64,000 nucleotides of DNA. It comes from Lacticaseibacillus zhaodongensis. Lineage in GTDB: Bacteria > Bacillota > Bacilli > Lactobacillales > Lactobacillaceae. The stretch is taken from positions 160,033-224,032 of the forward strand of contig NZ_BLBG01000003.1 of assembly GCF_009687905.1 (NCBI RefSeq), read 5' to 3'. This document shows positions 37,483-46,481 of this stretch, piece by piece. Under the pieces are notes generated by a model. It was given only the letters and a program-made list of their open reading frames with translations, did no database searches and was not told where the DNA came from. Positions within the stretch are counted from its first letter, which is position 1. Every line of letters begins with the position of its first letter. Position numbers and translations under genes: made by a program.

Positions 37483-38226
37483 ATGTTCTGGAATAAACGT
37501 AAAAAAGAGAGCGAAGAGAGTCTGACCCAAGGCGTGCGACTGGTTGCTTACTACGAGCCCAAAAACGTCATCTCTGAACAAGTGCGGACCGTGCGCACGA
37601 ACATCGAATTCGCCGGCGCGGCCCTCGACAAGCTGCAGGTCGTAATGTTTACCTCCGCTGAAATGTCTGATGGTAAGTCCACCGTTGCGGCCAACGTGGC
37701 TGTGACTTGGGCGCAGGCAGGTAAGCACGTGCTGCTGGTTGACAGCGACATGCGCCGGCCAACACTGGACAAAACTTTTGACCTGATCAACGCGCAGGGC
37801 CTGTCGACCGTGCTGTCAACCGATAAGAATCCCGGTGACATCATCCACAGCACTTTTGTGCAGAACCTCGACGTCCTGACTTCTGGACCCGTTCCGCCGA
37901 ACCCAGCCGAGCTGCTCGGTTCGAAGCACATGGCTAGCTTCATCGAATACGCCCGGGCTAACTACGACATCGTGATTCTTGATGCAACCCCAGTCTTGGC
38001 CGTGTCCGACGTGCAGGTTTCACTGCCTCAAGTCGATGGCGTGGTCGTTGTCGTGCGGATGGAGAAGACACTCAAGGGGAACGTTAAGCGGACCCTGGAG
38101 ATTCTCAAAATGTCTGATGCTAAAGTGCTCGGCGTGGTTGAACGCGTCAAGAGTAAGCGCGGTGACGCCGGTTATGGCTATGGTTACGGCTATGGCTACG
38201 GTTATGGTTACGGCGAGACTAAATAA
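37483..38226 (+). CDS. Wze/CpsD-type bacterial tyrosine kinase
   Basis: A 247-aa BY-kinase that autophosphorylates on a C-terminal tyrosine cluster and controls polysaccharide assembly. Walker A is 'SAEMSDGKSTVAAN', Walker A' 'VLLVDSDMRRPT', Walker B 'IVILDATPVLAV'. The tail is a run of seven Gly-Tyr pairs before GETK, the phosphorylation cluster. ATG 37483 follows AGGAGGAGG. It pairs with the adjacent Wzd; the matching phosphatase is on the other strand at 49.2-50.0 kb. No glycosyltransferase genes follow directly, which is unusual. Confidence 0.93.
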   Translation: MFWNKRKKESEESLTQGVRLVAYYEPKNVISEQVRTVRTNIEFAGAALDKLQVVMFTSAEMSDGKSTVAANVAVTWAQAGKHVLLVDSDMRRPTLDKTFDLINAQGLSTVLSTDKNPGDIIHSTFVQNLDVLTSGPVPPNPAELLGSKHMASFIEYARANYDIVILDATPVLAVSDVQVSLPQVDGVVVVVRMEKTLKGNVKRTLEILKMSDAKVLGVVERVKSKRGDAGYGYGYGYGYGYGYGETK

Positions 38227-38238
38227 TCAGCAGCATTC

Positions 38239-38279
38239 CGGCCTGATTCCGCGATTACACCGGAGTCGGGCCGTTTTGC
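38239..38279 (+). terminator. Terminator after the tyrosine kinase gene
   Basis: CGGCC-GATTCCG (38239-38251) pairs with CGGAGTC-GGCCG (38261-38273), one bulge each side, then TTTTG. Confidence 0.85.
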
Positions 38280-38414
38280 TGGTTCAACGGCTGCATATTG
38301 CAATTTATATGCAAAAGTCAGAAAATGAATGCGGATAAATTTGGCAATGCATTCAAGGTAAGGGCAAAAATCTGTGAGGCTTGTAGCTGAGGCTTCAAAA
38401 GCGAGGGTTATTCA

Positions 38415-39368
38415 ATGCAAAATCATGAGAGTCATCAAAATCACCAGCACCACAATCACCACCGGAAGCACCGCGTTCGCAACGCCATTTTGTGGATCGT
38501 TGGGATCGTGCTTGCCGCAGCGGTTATCTTTGGCGGGGTGATGTTCTTCCGCGTTAACCGCGCGACTTCCAACGTGTACTCATTCGCGCACGTGAAGACG
38601 GAGCGCTCCGATTCGCGGACCAGCAAGGGGAAGCCGGTTGCTTACCTGCTGCTGGGGACTGACACCGGTGCGCTGGGCCGGACGTACAAGGGCCGGACTG
38701 ATACCATCATCGTGACGGTAATCAACCCGAAGACGAAGACAACCACAATGGTATCAATTCCGCGGGACACGAAGATCAGCCTCGATGGTGCGACCATCAA
38801 AATTAACGCGGCCTACGAGTACGGCAACGCTAAGGGAAGCATCAAGGCGGTCGAAAAGCTACTCGACATCAACATCGATGGCTACATGTTGATCAACATG
38901 GGTGGCCTCGAAAAACTTGTTAACGCAGTCGGCGGCGTGGACGTCACCTCACCACTGACATTCACATACAGCGGTAAGTCCTTCACGAAGGGCCAGCGTT
39001 ACCACCTGAACGGTAGTGACGCCTTGAAGTTCAGCCGGATGCGGTACGACGACCCTGACGGTGACTACGGTCGGCAGCGCCGGCAGCAGCTCGTCATTGG
39101 TTCCGTCATCACGAAGCTCAAGGACAACCCAGCTACGGTTACGTCCGGTTCCTTCCTGAATGCGGTCAGTGATAACGTCCGGACCGACGTTTCCCTCAGT
39201 TCCATCAAGAACCTTGCCAGCAAGTACCGCTCCGCTGGTGGCAACGTCAAGCACGACCAGATGAAGGGTAACGGTAAGATGATCAACGGCCAGAGCTACG
39301 AAGTGCAGCCGCAAAGTGAAATCACCCGGGTGCACAAGGTCATTGAGGACGCACTGGGTAATAAATAA
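38415..39368 (+). CDS. LytR-CpsA-Psr (LCP) family ligase
   Basis: LCP proteins attach wall polymers (teichoic acid, capsule) to peptidoglycan at the outer face of the membrane. The 317-aa protein has a His-rich cytoplasmic N-terminus, one transmembrane segment ('AILWIVGIVLAAAVIFGGVMFF'; only partly quoted elsewhere), then the LCP domain with 'LLLGTDTG', 'GRTDTIIVTVINPKTKTTTMVSIPRDTKI' (motif RTD and SIPRDT), and 'KFSRMRYDDPDGDYGRQRRQQ' with the phosphate-binding Arg residues. It lies 189 bp after the kinase gene behind a terminator, so it may be separately expressed. Its place suggests it transfers the polymer controlled by Wzd/Wze. Confidence 0.92.
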   Translation: MQNHESHQNHQHHNHHRKHRVRNAILWIVGIVLAAAVIFGGVMFFRVNRATSNVYSFAHVKTERSDSRTSKGKPVAYLLLGTDTGALGRTYKGRTDTIIVTVINPKTKTTTMVSIPRDTKISLDGATIKINAAYEYGNAKGSIKAVEKLLDINIDGYMLINMGGLEKLVNAVGGVDVTSPLTFTYSGKSFTKGQRYHLNGSDALKFSRMRYDDPDGDYGRQRRQQLVIGSVITKLKDNPATVTSGSFLNAVSDNVRTDVSLSSIKNLASKYRSAGGNVKHDQMKGNGKMINGQSYEVQPQSEITRVHKVIEDALGNK

Positions 39369-39393
39369 TTAGTTAAGCAAACATTAGCTTCAG

Positions 39394-39430
39394 ATGCCCC
39401 TAGTCCGCACGGATCAGGGGCATTTTTTTG
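39394..39430 (+). terminator. Terminator after the LCP gene
   Basis: ATGCCCC (39394-39400) and GGGGCAT (39417-39423) with further pairing inside, then seven T. Confidence 0.92.
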
Positions 39431-39835
39431 TGGTTTCAGCCCAGGGATTGCTTAACAATGATTATGAATAATGTCACTCGTGACTGAATGTGACACTATT
39501 AAAGCGCACTTTTTTGCGCTTCATGGCATGATGACAAAGCACTAACAGGCTCAAAACACTGCTGTGGCAGGGCCGGCTGCAAAATACTTGGTAATCCGCA
39601 AATTTATGGTAATGAATTATTAAAGAATTATGGCCCACACATTTACAAACATTACTTTCTGCTTATGCGACTAGGAATCCGTTTGCGACTACGGTATCAT
39701 GAGCTTAGATCGTCCGTGCGGAGATCACAGCCAGTATTATTTTGTTGATAAAGCTTTGGGGGAACGACTGTGAAATCCAGCCAGAATGTGATCAATCGTG
39801 GTTGATTATTATTCTTAGAACAAGAGGGAAAAGCT
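39430..39835 (+). other. 406-bp region upstream of murR
   Basis: No gene is supported. It holds a small hairpin AAGCGCA/TGCGCTT (39502-39521) with a T-rich loop, an inverted repeat TGTCAC/GTGACA (39472-39495), and ATCAA-N6-TTGAT (39791-39806) 30 bp before murR. The last could be an operator. No clear promoter was chosen. Confidence 0.4.
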
Positions 39836-40726
39836 ATGTCAGTAACTGGAAATATCGAACAAATCAAAACCAGCCTGAGTGCAACTGAAAAGCGTCTGGC
39901 TGAATATGTACTGAAGGAACCACAAGCAGCATTGCAGTTGAATTCACAAGAACTGGCGGATGCGACGGCAGCGTCCGCCGCAACCGTCACGCGTTTTGCG
40001 CATCATCTAGGTTTCAAGAGCTTCACTGAACTCAAATTGCAGCTCGCGGCCGATGTTAGTAGCCAGGAGAACCAAGAGGACTGGGAACCTGATATCAAGG
40101 CAAACGAGCAGGTCAGCGATATTACGGCTAAGTTGTTACACAATGCCGAGCGCGCCATGCACGAGACTGCGGACCAAGTGCGGCCGGAAGTTGTGTCCGA
40201 GCTCGTCACGACACTCAAGCATGCGAGCCAGATCATCTGTTTCGGTGTGGGGGCTTCCTATCTGATTGCCCAAGACATTGCGCAGAAATGGACCCGCCTG
40301 GGCTACAACATCGTGGCCGGGGATGATCTGAACTGCTTATTGCCGCTCGCAGTTAGCGGGGATCCGGAACGCAAGGTTTTCTGGTTTGTCTCTAATTCCG
40401 GTGAGTCGCCAGAGGCAATTGTGGGCGCACGGATGGCGCACGACGCCGGTTGCACGGTTGTGGCAATCACCGGCGTTGGCAGGAACTCCCTTGCGGCGCT
40501 GGCCGACATTGCACTGCAGACCTCCGACCCGCTGGAGGCCAAAATGCGGATTGCGGCAACCCAATCGCTGCACGCACAGTTGTTCTTGGTCGACGCTGTA
40601 TTCTACGCCTTTACCAGCAGCAATTATGAAGGTTCAGTGCACGTGATTTCCAGCTCGCGCAAACTCGTCAGTGACTACAAAGATGAGTTGCGCCGCGGCG
40701 TTGCCCACCGGCATAACCGTAAATAG
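39836..40726 (+). CDS. murR: MurR/RpiR family transcriptional regulator
   Basis: A 296-aa regulator with an N-terminal RpiR helix-turn-helix ('LSATEKRLAEYVL', 'ATAASAATVTRFAHHLGFKSFTELK') and a C-terminal SIS sugar-phosphate domain ('ICFGVGASYLIAQDIAQKW', 'VSNSGESPEA'). Being just ahead of murQ and the MurP-type PTS gene, it should sense MurNAc 6-phosphate and control their expression. Start ATG 39836 has AGAGGGA upstream. A terminator separates it from murQ, so it has its own transcript. The gene symbol is given by context. Confidence 0.85.
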   Translation: MSVTGNIEQIKTSLSATEKRLAEYVLKEPQAALQLNSQELADATAASAATVTRFAHHLGFKSFTELKLQLAADVSSQENQEDWEPDIKANEQVSDITAKLLHNAERAMHETADQVRPEVVSELVTTLKHASQIICFGVGASYLIAQDIAQKWTRLGYNIVAGDDLNCLLPLAVSGDPERKVFWFVSNSGESPEAIVGARMAHDAGCTVVAITGVGRNSLAALADIALQTSDPLEAKMRIAATQSLHAQLFLVDAVFYAFTSSNYEGSVHVISSSRKLVSDYKDELRRGVAHRHNRK

Positions 40727-40746
40727 CAAAATGAATAATTAAATTG

Positions 40747-40776
40747 GGAAGGTCGCTGACGAGGCGGCCTTCCTTT
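40747..40776 (+). terminator. Terminator after murR
   Basis: GGAAGGTCGC (40747-40756) pairs with GCGGCCTTCC (40764-40773), one G-T pair, short T tail. Confidence 0.85.
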
Positions 40777-40781
40777 GCATA

Positions 40782-40810
40782 TTGAAAGCAATTTTGGCCG
40801 AAGCTATAAT
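40782..40810 (+). promoter_or_regulatory. Promoter of murQ-murP
   Basis: TTGAAA (40782-40787), 17-bp spacer, TATAAT (40805-40810): a strong sigma-A promoter directly after the murR terminator. The predicted leader is about 165 nt long. Confidence 0.8.
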
Positions 40811-40862
40811 TGTCTCAAACAGCACTGCACGCTTATATCTACCGCATAAACAACTAATGATA

Positions 40863-40917
40863 GCCGGTACCTAGTGGTCACCTGCGTCATGCGGCCCATG
40901 CTTGAGTGGGTACCGGC
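40863..40917 (+). other. Hairpin in the murQ leader
   Basis: GCCGGTACC (40863-40871) and GGTACCGGC (40909-40917) form a 9-bp perfect stem around 37 nt that can fold further. It lies between the promoter and the ribosome site (GGGGAGG) of murQ. It has no T tail. A regulator-binding or translational control site is possible. Confidence 0.6.
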
Positions 40918-40981
40918 GAATGAGTTGCGCAAGCGTATTGAGGAGTGGCAACAAGTCGCTTACCCGGGGAGGAACGGCAAG

Positions 40982-41875
40982 ATGAATTTAGACAAACTAA
41001 CGACCGAACAACGCAACGAAAACAGTAATCACCTCGATGAGATGAGCATCCATGAGTTTGCCACGATGATGAACAGAGATGACCAGACCGTTGCGCTGAA
41101 TGTTAAACTGGCGCTGCCGGCGATTGAACGCGCAATTGCGGCCATTGCCGATTGTTTTAGAGCTGGGGGCCGCTTGTTTTACGTTGGCGCCGGTAGCAGC
41201 GGACGAATGGGGGTTTTGGACGCGGCCGAGTGCGTCCCCACTTTTGGCACCAATCCCGATATGGTTCAAGGGCTGATTGCGGGCGGGTTGACCGCGATGA
41301 CGCTCGCTGTTGAGGGGGCCGAGGACAAGCAGCAGCTTGCCGTCCATGAGCTGCGGGAACGTGAGCTCGGCCCGCACGACTGTGTTGTCGGGATTACTGC
41401 TAGCGGCCGGACGCCATATGTGGTTGGCGGTCTGAATTACGCCCGCAAGGTTCATGCGACCACGATTGCGTTCGCCTGTAATGAAGATTCACTGGTTGGC
41501 AAGCATGCCGACATCACGATCGAAGTCCCGGTCGGTCCGGAGGTATTGACCGGGTCCACGCGGCTCAAGTCGGGGACGGCACAGAAAATGGTTCTGAATA
41601 TGCTCTCGACTGGCGCGATGGTGCAGATCGGGAAGGTGTATAAGAACTTGATGGTCGACGTCAGGCCCACCAACGAAAAGCTGGTCGCGCGGGCCAAGCG
41701 CATCATTCAGGAAGCAACGGGTTGCAGTAGCGCCCTTGCCGCAGCTACTTTTGCGGAAGCTGACCACGACGCCAAGCTCGCGATCGTGATGATCCTGACG
41801 GGCTTACCCAAGGCGGCCGCTAAGCAGCGCCTGCGCAAGGAAAACGGGTTCATTGGTAAGGCAATCGGTGCATAG
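40982..41875 (+). CDS. murQ: N-acetylmuramic acid 6-phosphate etherase
   Basis: Cleaves the lactyl ether of MurNAc-6-P to give GlcNAc-6-P and D-lactate in cell-wall recycling. The 297-aa product begins MNLDKLTTEQRNENSNHLDEM, the family hallmark, with SIS-domain motifs 'YVGAGSSGRMGVLDAAECVPTFG' (partial) and 'GITASGRTPYV', and the 'TRLKSGTAQKMVLNM' block. ATG 40982 follows GGGGAGG; longer in-frame starts would overlap the leader hairpin. The PTS gene follows after 29 bp. Confidence 0.96.
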   Translation: MNLDKLTTEQRNENSNHLDEMSIHEFATMMNRDDQTVALNVKLALPAIERAIAAIADCFRAGGRLFYVGAGSSGRMGVLDAAECVPTFGTNPDMVQGLIAGGLTAMTLAVEGAEDKQQLAVHELRERELGPHDCVVGITASGRTPYVVGGLNYARKVHATTIAFACNEDSLVGKHADITIEVPVGPEVLTGSTRLKSGTAQKMVLNMLSTGAMVQIGKVYKNLMVDVRPTNEKLVARAKRIIQEATGCSSALAAATFAEADHDAKLAIVMILTGLPKAAAKQRLRKENGFIGKAIGA

Positions 41876-41904
41876 TCTGGGCGCACCGAGTGAGGAGCAG
41901 TCTC

Positions 41905-43884
41905 ATGGCTGATGACAAGTACAAAATTCTGGGGGACAGGATCTACGCGCACGTTGGGGGGATCCAAAACGTTGCTAAGCTGATTCACTGCATGACGCGT
42001 TTACGAATCAGCATTCGTGATGCCGCGCAGGTTGATTTGGCCGGTTTGGAACAAATCCAGGGTGTGCTGGGGGTTGCGCAAGAGGACACGCTGCAGGTAA
42101 TTTTGGGTCCGGGTGTTGTCAACAAAGTAGCCACTGCAATGGTGCGGGAAGTTGGCGTCGAACTCGGCGCGGACTTCCCGACCGGGAGCAAGCACGCCGC
42201 AGATAAGTACGCCGTGACCGCTAAGGCGGCGCTGGTTAAGGCAGGTAACAAGGCCAACTTGAAGCAGACCTGGTGGCGGCGCGGCTTGCAGCATATCAGT
42301 GCCATCTTCATTCCCTTAATTCCAGCCTTCGTCGGTGCGGGCCTAATTTCCGGCATTGCCGGCGTGATGGGCAACATGGAGGTCGCTGGTGACCTCAGCA
42401 ATAACTGGGCCACGATGATCACCACCCTGAAGGTCATTAATAGCGGCTTGTTTACTTATTTGAACATCTTCGTTGGCATCAATGCTGCCCAGGAATTTGG
42501 CGCGACCCCAGGACTGGGCGGGATCATCGCCGGCCTGATTTACTTGCCTGGTGTTGCCGGGGCAAGCGTCCTGCCAAACACCTTCACGGGGCAGCCGCTC
42601 GTGCCCGGCTCCGGCGGGGTGTTGGGTGCGCTCTTTGCCGTATGGGTGCTGGCATTCGTGGAGAAGTTTCTGCACCAGCACGTTCCTGATGCCCTCGACA
42701 TCATCGTCACGCCCTTCCTGACCTTGCTGATTATCGGTCTCTTCACCATTTTCCTGATTATGCCGGCCGCAGGGTGGGTGTCCAGTTCGCTTGTGGGTCT
42801 AATCAACTGGGTGCTGAGCGTTGGCGGCGCTTTTGCCGGCTTCATCCTGGGCAGTCTGTTCCTGCCGATGGTGATGCTCGGCTTGCACCAGGTGCTAACC
42901 CCGATTCACCTGGAAATGATCAAGCACACCGGATCGACGCCCCTGCTGCCAATTCTGGCGATGGCGGGGGCCGGCCAAGTTGGGGCCGCCTTGGCGCTAT
43001 GGGTCCGCTGTCGCAAAAATAAGCAGCTGACGCGCCTCATCAAAGGGGCACTCCCAGTTGGTATCTTGGGCGTTGGGGAACCGCTCATCTATGGCGTGTC
43101 CTTGCCCCTGGGCCAGCCGTTCATCACCGCCTGCATTGGTGGCGGTATTGGTGGCGCTGTGATCGGCGCAATTGGCAACGTCGGCGCGACCTCGATCGGC
43201 CCGTCTGGCGTGGCTCTGATTCCGCTGATTACCAATGGGCACTGGCTGGAGTACATTATTGGCTTGCTCGCGGCGTACGCTGGTGGTTTCGTTCTGACCT
43301 TCTTCCTTGGCGTGCCGCGGGATGCAATGCGGGCGCGGCGGGTTGATGGCACGCCGCTGCCGGCCACTGCTACCGAAGCGGCACCTGACTTGGACGCCGT
43401 CATGCAGCAGCCAGCGACGCCGCGGGCCCGGACCGAGCTTCTGGCCCCAGTCACAGGGCGCAAAATGCAGCTCGCGGACGTGCCGGACACCACTTTTGCC
43501 CGCCAACTAATGGGTGCCGGTTTTGCAATCGTGCCGGAAACGGATAGCGTGGTCGCACCGGCTGCCGGGACGATTACGAGTATTGCCAGCACTAAACACG
43601 CGTTTATGTTGAAAACCGACACCGGTTTGGAACTGCTGGTGCACCTAGGCATTGATACGGTGGAGCTGAACGGGACGCCCTTTACTTACTTCGTGCAGGT
43701 GGGCGCGCACGTCAGCGCCGGCCAGCAGGTAGGGCTGATGGATGTTGCGGCGATTGTTGAAGCCGGAAAGGATCCGGTCGTGGTCACCATCGTCACGAAC
43801 ATGAGCTCTGTGGCCCGCATAAGTCCTTACGCGCTTGGTGCGGTCGCTAGTGGCGCAATGGTGATCAATGTGGTCAATAAGTAA
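41905..43884 (+). CDS. murP: PTS EIIBCA transporter, MurNAc-type (MurP-like)
   Basis: A 659-aa phosphotransferase permease that imports and phosphorylates a sugar, here most likely N-acetylmuramic acid. Domains: EIIB (residues 1-85) with phosphorylated Cys29 in 'LIHCMTRLRIS'; EIIC (about 115-475) with ten or so membrane segments and 'GVGEPLIYGVSLPL'; a short linker; EIIA of the glucose type (about 520-655) with His in 'LLVHLGIDTVEL'. ATG 41905 has GAGGAG upstream. E. coli MurP lacks EIIA and borrows Crr; here it is fused. Neighbour murQ supports the substrate. Confidence 0.88.
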   Translation: MADDKYKILGDRIYAHVGGIQNVAKLIHCMTRLRISIRDAAQVDLAGLEQIQGVLGVAQEDTLQVILGPGVVNKVATAMVREVGVELGADFPTGSKHAADKYAVTAKAALVKAGNKANLKQTWWRRGLQHISAIFIPLIPAFVGAGLISGIAGVMGNMEVAGDLSNNWATMITTLKVINSGLFTYLNIFVGINAAQEFGATPGLGGIIAGLIYLPGVAGASVLPNTFTGQPLVPGSGGVLGALFAVWVLAFVEKFLHQHVPDALDIIVTPFLTLLIIGLFTIFLIMPAAGWVSSSLVGLINWVLSVGGAFAGFILGSLFLPMVMLGLHQVLTPIHLEMIKHTGSTPLLPILAMAGAGQVGAALALWVRCRKNKQLTRLIKGALPVGILGVGEPLIYGVSLPLGQPFITACIGGGIGGAVIGAIGNVGATSIGPSGVALIPLITNGHWLEYIIGLLAAYAGGFVLTFFLGVPRDAMRARRVDGTPLPATATEAAPDLDAVMQQPATPRARTELLAPVTGRKMQLADVPDTTFARQLMGAGFAIVPETDSVVAPAAGTITSIASTKHAFMLKTDTGLELLVHLGIDTVELNGTPFTYFVQVGAHVSAGQQVGLMDVAAIVEAGKDPVVVTIVTNMSSVARISPYALGAVASGAMVINVVNK

Positions 43885-43906
43885 TTAGCATAAATATCAT
43901 TCAATG

Positions 43907-43943
43907 CACGTCCGTCCGTGAACAGCGGGGGCGTGTTTTTTTG
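43907..43943 (+). terminator. Terminator after murP
   Basis: CACGTCC..CCG pairs with CGG..GGGCGTG, followed by seven T. Confidence 0.85.
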
Positions 43944-44110
43944 GCCAATATTTGAGGTGCGGGTGGCAACCTGATTTCTTAGTTTTCAAACGTAAGTGGG
44001 GATTCATGAAAGTTTATGTCAAAGTGCCCGTGATATGGTAGTATTTGTTAGGAAGATTACATAATTAATGCGCATGAACATTGATGCCGGATTTGGGGGA
44101 CGGGTCAAGG

Positions 44111-46288
44111 ATGCAGCGGCAAGTTAGAGTGTGGACGCGGATTGCGGCCATTTTTGTTTTAAGTGCGGGCGTATTTTTGCTGATGAAGTTATTGAATGAC
44201 TTCACGGGCTACGGCGCCGACGATTATTTGTATCACTTTTTTTACACCGGGGAGTGGCCCGCGCAGCACTTACGAGGGATTCACAACCTGCTAGATCTTG
44301 TGCAGTCAGTGCAAAATCACACGCGGATTTTTAATGGTCGGTTTGTTGCGCACACGGGCGTAATGACGGCGATGCAGTTTTCCAAAAGCTGGTTCAACTT
44401 TGCCAATTCGCTGGTCTTTGTCCTCGTTGGCTGGCTGATCAATTTGCATGTCTTCGGCAAAAAGCCCGTCCGGGTCAGTTTCTTGGCACTGACTTACGCT
44501 TTGCTGTGGGTGGCTTTACCTGACCACGGGACGACGATGCTCTGGTTGTCTGGGAGCTTCAACTACCTGTGGATGGCGCTGGTGTACCTGCTGTTTTTGC
44601 TGCCATACCGCTTCAATTACCACGCCCGCTATCCCCGGCTCATGGCGGTGGGGATGCTGCTGCTGGGCTTTCTGGCCGGAGCGACCAACGAGAACACCGC
44701 GCCACTAACAATTTTCATTGCCTTTGCTTGCACGCTGCTTGATTGGCAGCACGCGCAGCTGGCCTGGAAGTGGACTGGTGGAATAGCCAGTGCGGTCGGG
44801 TTTTACGTGATGGCGCGCTCGGGAGCCAATCAAATTGCGGTCCGAGGCAGTCAGTTCCAGATTCACAAGTTGCTCAATCTGACCATGCGGTATTCGGGCT
44901 GGTTGTTGCTCGTCACTGCGCTCGTGGCCCTATATTTGCTGTGGCAGCATAATGGCGCCGGGGATGCGCTTGGCTGGCGAAACCGCCGGCTGTACCTCAC
45001 CGCTTGCTTGTACGCGCTTGGAGCGGTTCTGGGAATCATCGCGCTGGTCGTTTCGCCGCAGATCCTGAGCCGGGTTTTCTTCGGTCCTAACCTTTACCTG
45101 ATTATTGCGCTCTTGATGTTACTGCGGGATCACAGTGAATTGCGGACCGGAAGTGCGATTGCCGTGCTGTTACCGGGCTTATTGGCCCTTGGCATCGGTT
45201 TTGCCGGGATTCCCGCATACCAAACCGCGGTGCAGTCGAACTACCAATCCTTCCGCTACTGGGCAACGGGTGATCAAATCTGCCGGACTGCCGCCAAGCA
45301 CGGAATCAAGGACGTTAAGGTGCCGGGGATGCCGCCAGTTTATACTGATTTGAACATGTACAAGACGACCACCTACCTGGCCGGGGGGAATCCGCACAAG
45401 CAGTGGTTTAACGTTTGGATGGCGAAATATTACCACCTTGATTCTGTGGCCGTTGATAACTCAATTGCGCCGCGGCCAGTCGCAAAACCCACCCACAGCT
45501 TGAGTTGGCTTTTGTACCGCGGCCTCGTTGACATTCATTCTGCGCTGACCCAACCCTGGGCAGGTAACCCGGTTGCGGCCGCCAGTGAAATGCGCACAGC
45601 CTACTTACACTATGTTGACCAAAATGGTCAGCAAGTGGGGACCGAGCCGATTTCCGGTAACGTTGGCACACGCTTTGATATTTCGCACGCATCGGTCAGC
45701 GGTTATACGACTGATTCTGGCAATCCGCAGAGTTATGTTTTCACTGACCTGGCTGCGCAAAGTATTACCGTCCATGTACACCGGCAGGCCGCGGCGGCAC
45801 ACGCGCTGCTGCAGTACACCTTAGCATCAGGAACCGTGGTCGCCCGTGAACCAATTAGTGGCACGGTCGGCCAGACGATCGACATTAGTCATGCCGCGAC
45901 GGCAGGTTACCGCACGCTTGCTAAAGCGCCAGCCAGTTACCGCCTGACTGCGGCAGCCAAGCAGACCGTTACCATCCCGGTCGTTGCGCAGGTGCAGGGG
46001 CTGACGATCCGCTACTATCACGGCCAGCACCTGGTGAAAAGGGTCTTCGTCCAAGTCCGGACGGGTAAGACCTTCCAAATCCGTGCACCATTTGGCTACC
46101 GCCTGGAATCGGGGACGGCCAAAACCGCGCGGATGCCGGCGCAGACGCCTGGCAACATGCGCGTGCCGGTAATTCCGGTCCATGGTTGGGCAAAATTGCG
46201 GATCTCCGTGCCGTTTTGGGCGGTCATCATTGGCCTGCTGATTGTGGTTTGGGACCAACTAGCGGCTTATCGGCTCCGCAAGCAGTGA
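44111..46288 (+). CDS. DUF6056-like polytopic membrane protein with C-terminal MucBP-like modules
   Basis: A 725-aa protein. The first 390 residues carry about ten hydrophobic segments and resemble DUF6056/GtrC-like glycosyltransferase-fold membrane proteins ('NGRFVAHTGVMTAM', 'LWLSGSFNYLWMA', 'GATNENTAPLTIF'). A soluble part follows, then two beta modules similar to each other and to MucBP ('LHYVDQNGQQVGTEPISGNVGT', 'LQYTLASGTVVAREPISGTVGQ'; both shortened in meaning), a third weaker one, and a final transmembrane segment. Start ATG 44111 has GGGGGAC 12 bp upstream; ATG 44084 is an alternative. The role is not known; transfer of a sugar to an outer polymer is possible. The EAL gene follows after 193 bp. 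Confidence 0.7.
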   Translation: MQRQVRVWTRIAAIFVLSAGVFLLMKLLNDFTGYGADDYLYHFFYTGEWPAQHLRGIHNLLDLVQSVQNHTRIFNGRFVAHTGVMTAMQFSKSWFNFANSLVFVLVGWLINLHVFGKKPVRVSFLALTYALLWVALPDHGTTMLWLSGSFNYLWMALVYLLFLLPYRFNYHARYPRLMAVGMLLLGFLAGATNENTAPLTIFIAFACTLLDWQHAQLAWKWTGGIASAVGFYVMARSGANQIAVRGSQFQIHKLLNLTMRYSGWLLLVTALVALYLLWQHNGAGDALGWRNRRLYLTACLYALGAVLGIIALVVSPQILSRVFFGPNLYLIIALLMLLRDHSELRTGSAIAVLLPGLLALGIGFAGIPAYQTAVQSNYQSFRYWATGDQICRTAAKHGIKDVKVPGMPPVYTDLNMYKTTTYLAGGNPHKQWFNVWMAKYYHLDSVAVDNSIAPRPVAKPTHSLSWLLYRGLVDIHSALTQPWAGNPVAAASEMRTAYLHYVDQNGQQVGTEPISGNVGTRFDISHASVSGYTTDSGNPQSYVFTDLAAQSITVHVHRQAAAAHALLQYTLASGTVVAREPISGTVGQTIDISHAATAGYRTLAKAPASYRLTAAAKQTVTIPVVAQVQGLTIRYYHGQHLVKRVFVQVRTGKTFQIRAPFGYRLESGTAKTARMPAQTPGNMRVPVIPVHGWAKLRISVPFWAVIIGLLIVVWDQLAAYRLRKQ

Positions 46289-46301
46289 GGATAAATTACA
46301 A

Positions 46302-46323
46302 CTGATTAGCCAATATGGCTAGT
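46302..46323 (+). terminator. Possible hairpin after the DUF6056 gene
   Basis: GATTAGCC and GGCTAGTC form an 8-bp stem with an AATAT loop; no strong T run follows, so termination would be weak. Confidence 0.45.
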
Positions 46324-46368
46324 CAAATATGATAAATATGTTAATATGCATTTAGAAAAGTAGTGCCA

Positions 46369-46451
46369 TGACGTGATTCGGGGGAATCACGGCCGGTGAG
46401 CTTAGCTTGCCGAAGGTCGGTGTGGCGTTACGGACGAGTAGAAGCACGTCA
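46369..46451 (+). promoter_or_regulatory. Structured leader before the EAL gene
   Basis: CGTGATTC (46372-46379), a GGGG loop and GAATCACG (46384-46391) form an 8-bp hairpin. TGACGTG (46369-46375) can pair instead with CACGTCA (46445-46451), which would disrupt that hairpin. The region ends 20 bp before the ribosome site GGGGGAG (46470). The two folds are mutually exclusive. No known riboswitch consensus was recognised. Confidence 0.5.
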
Positions 46452-46481
46452 AGAGTCTTGCAAGTAACGGGGGAGTGCAAC

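Noticed and set aside
46369..46451. c-di-GMP riboswitch of GEMM-I or GEMM-II type
   Set aside because: The conserved GEMM cores are absent; only competing hairpins are visible.
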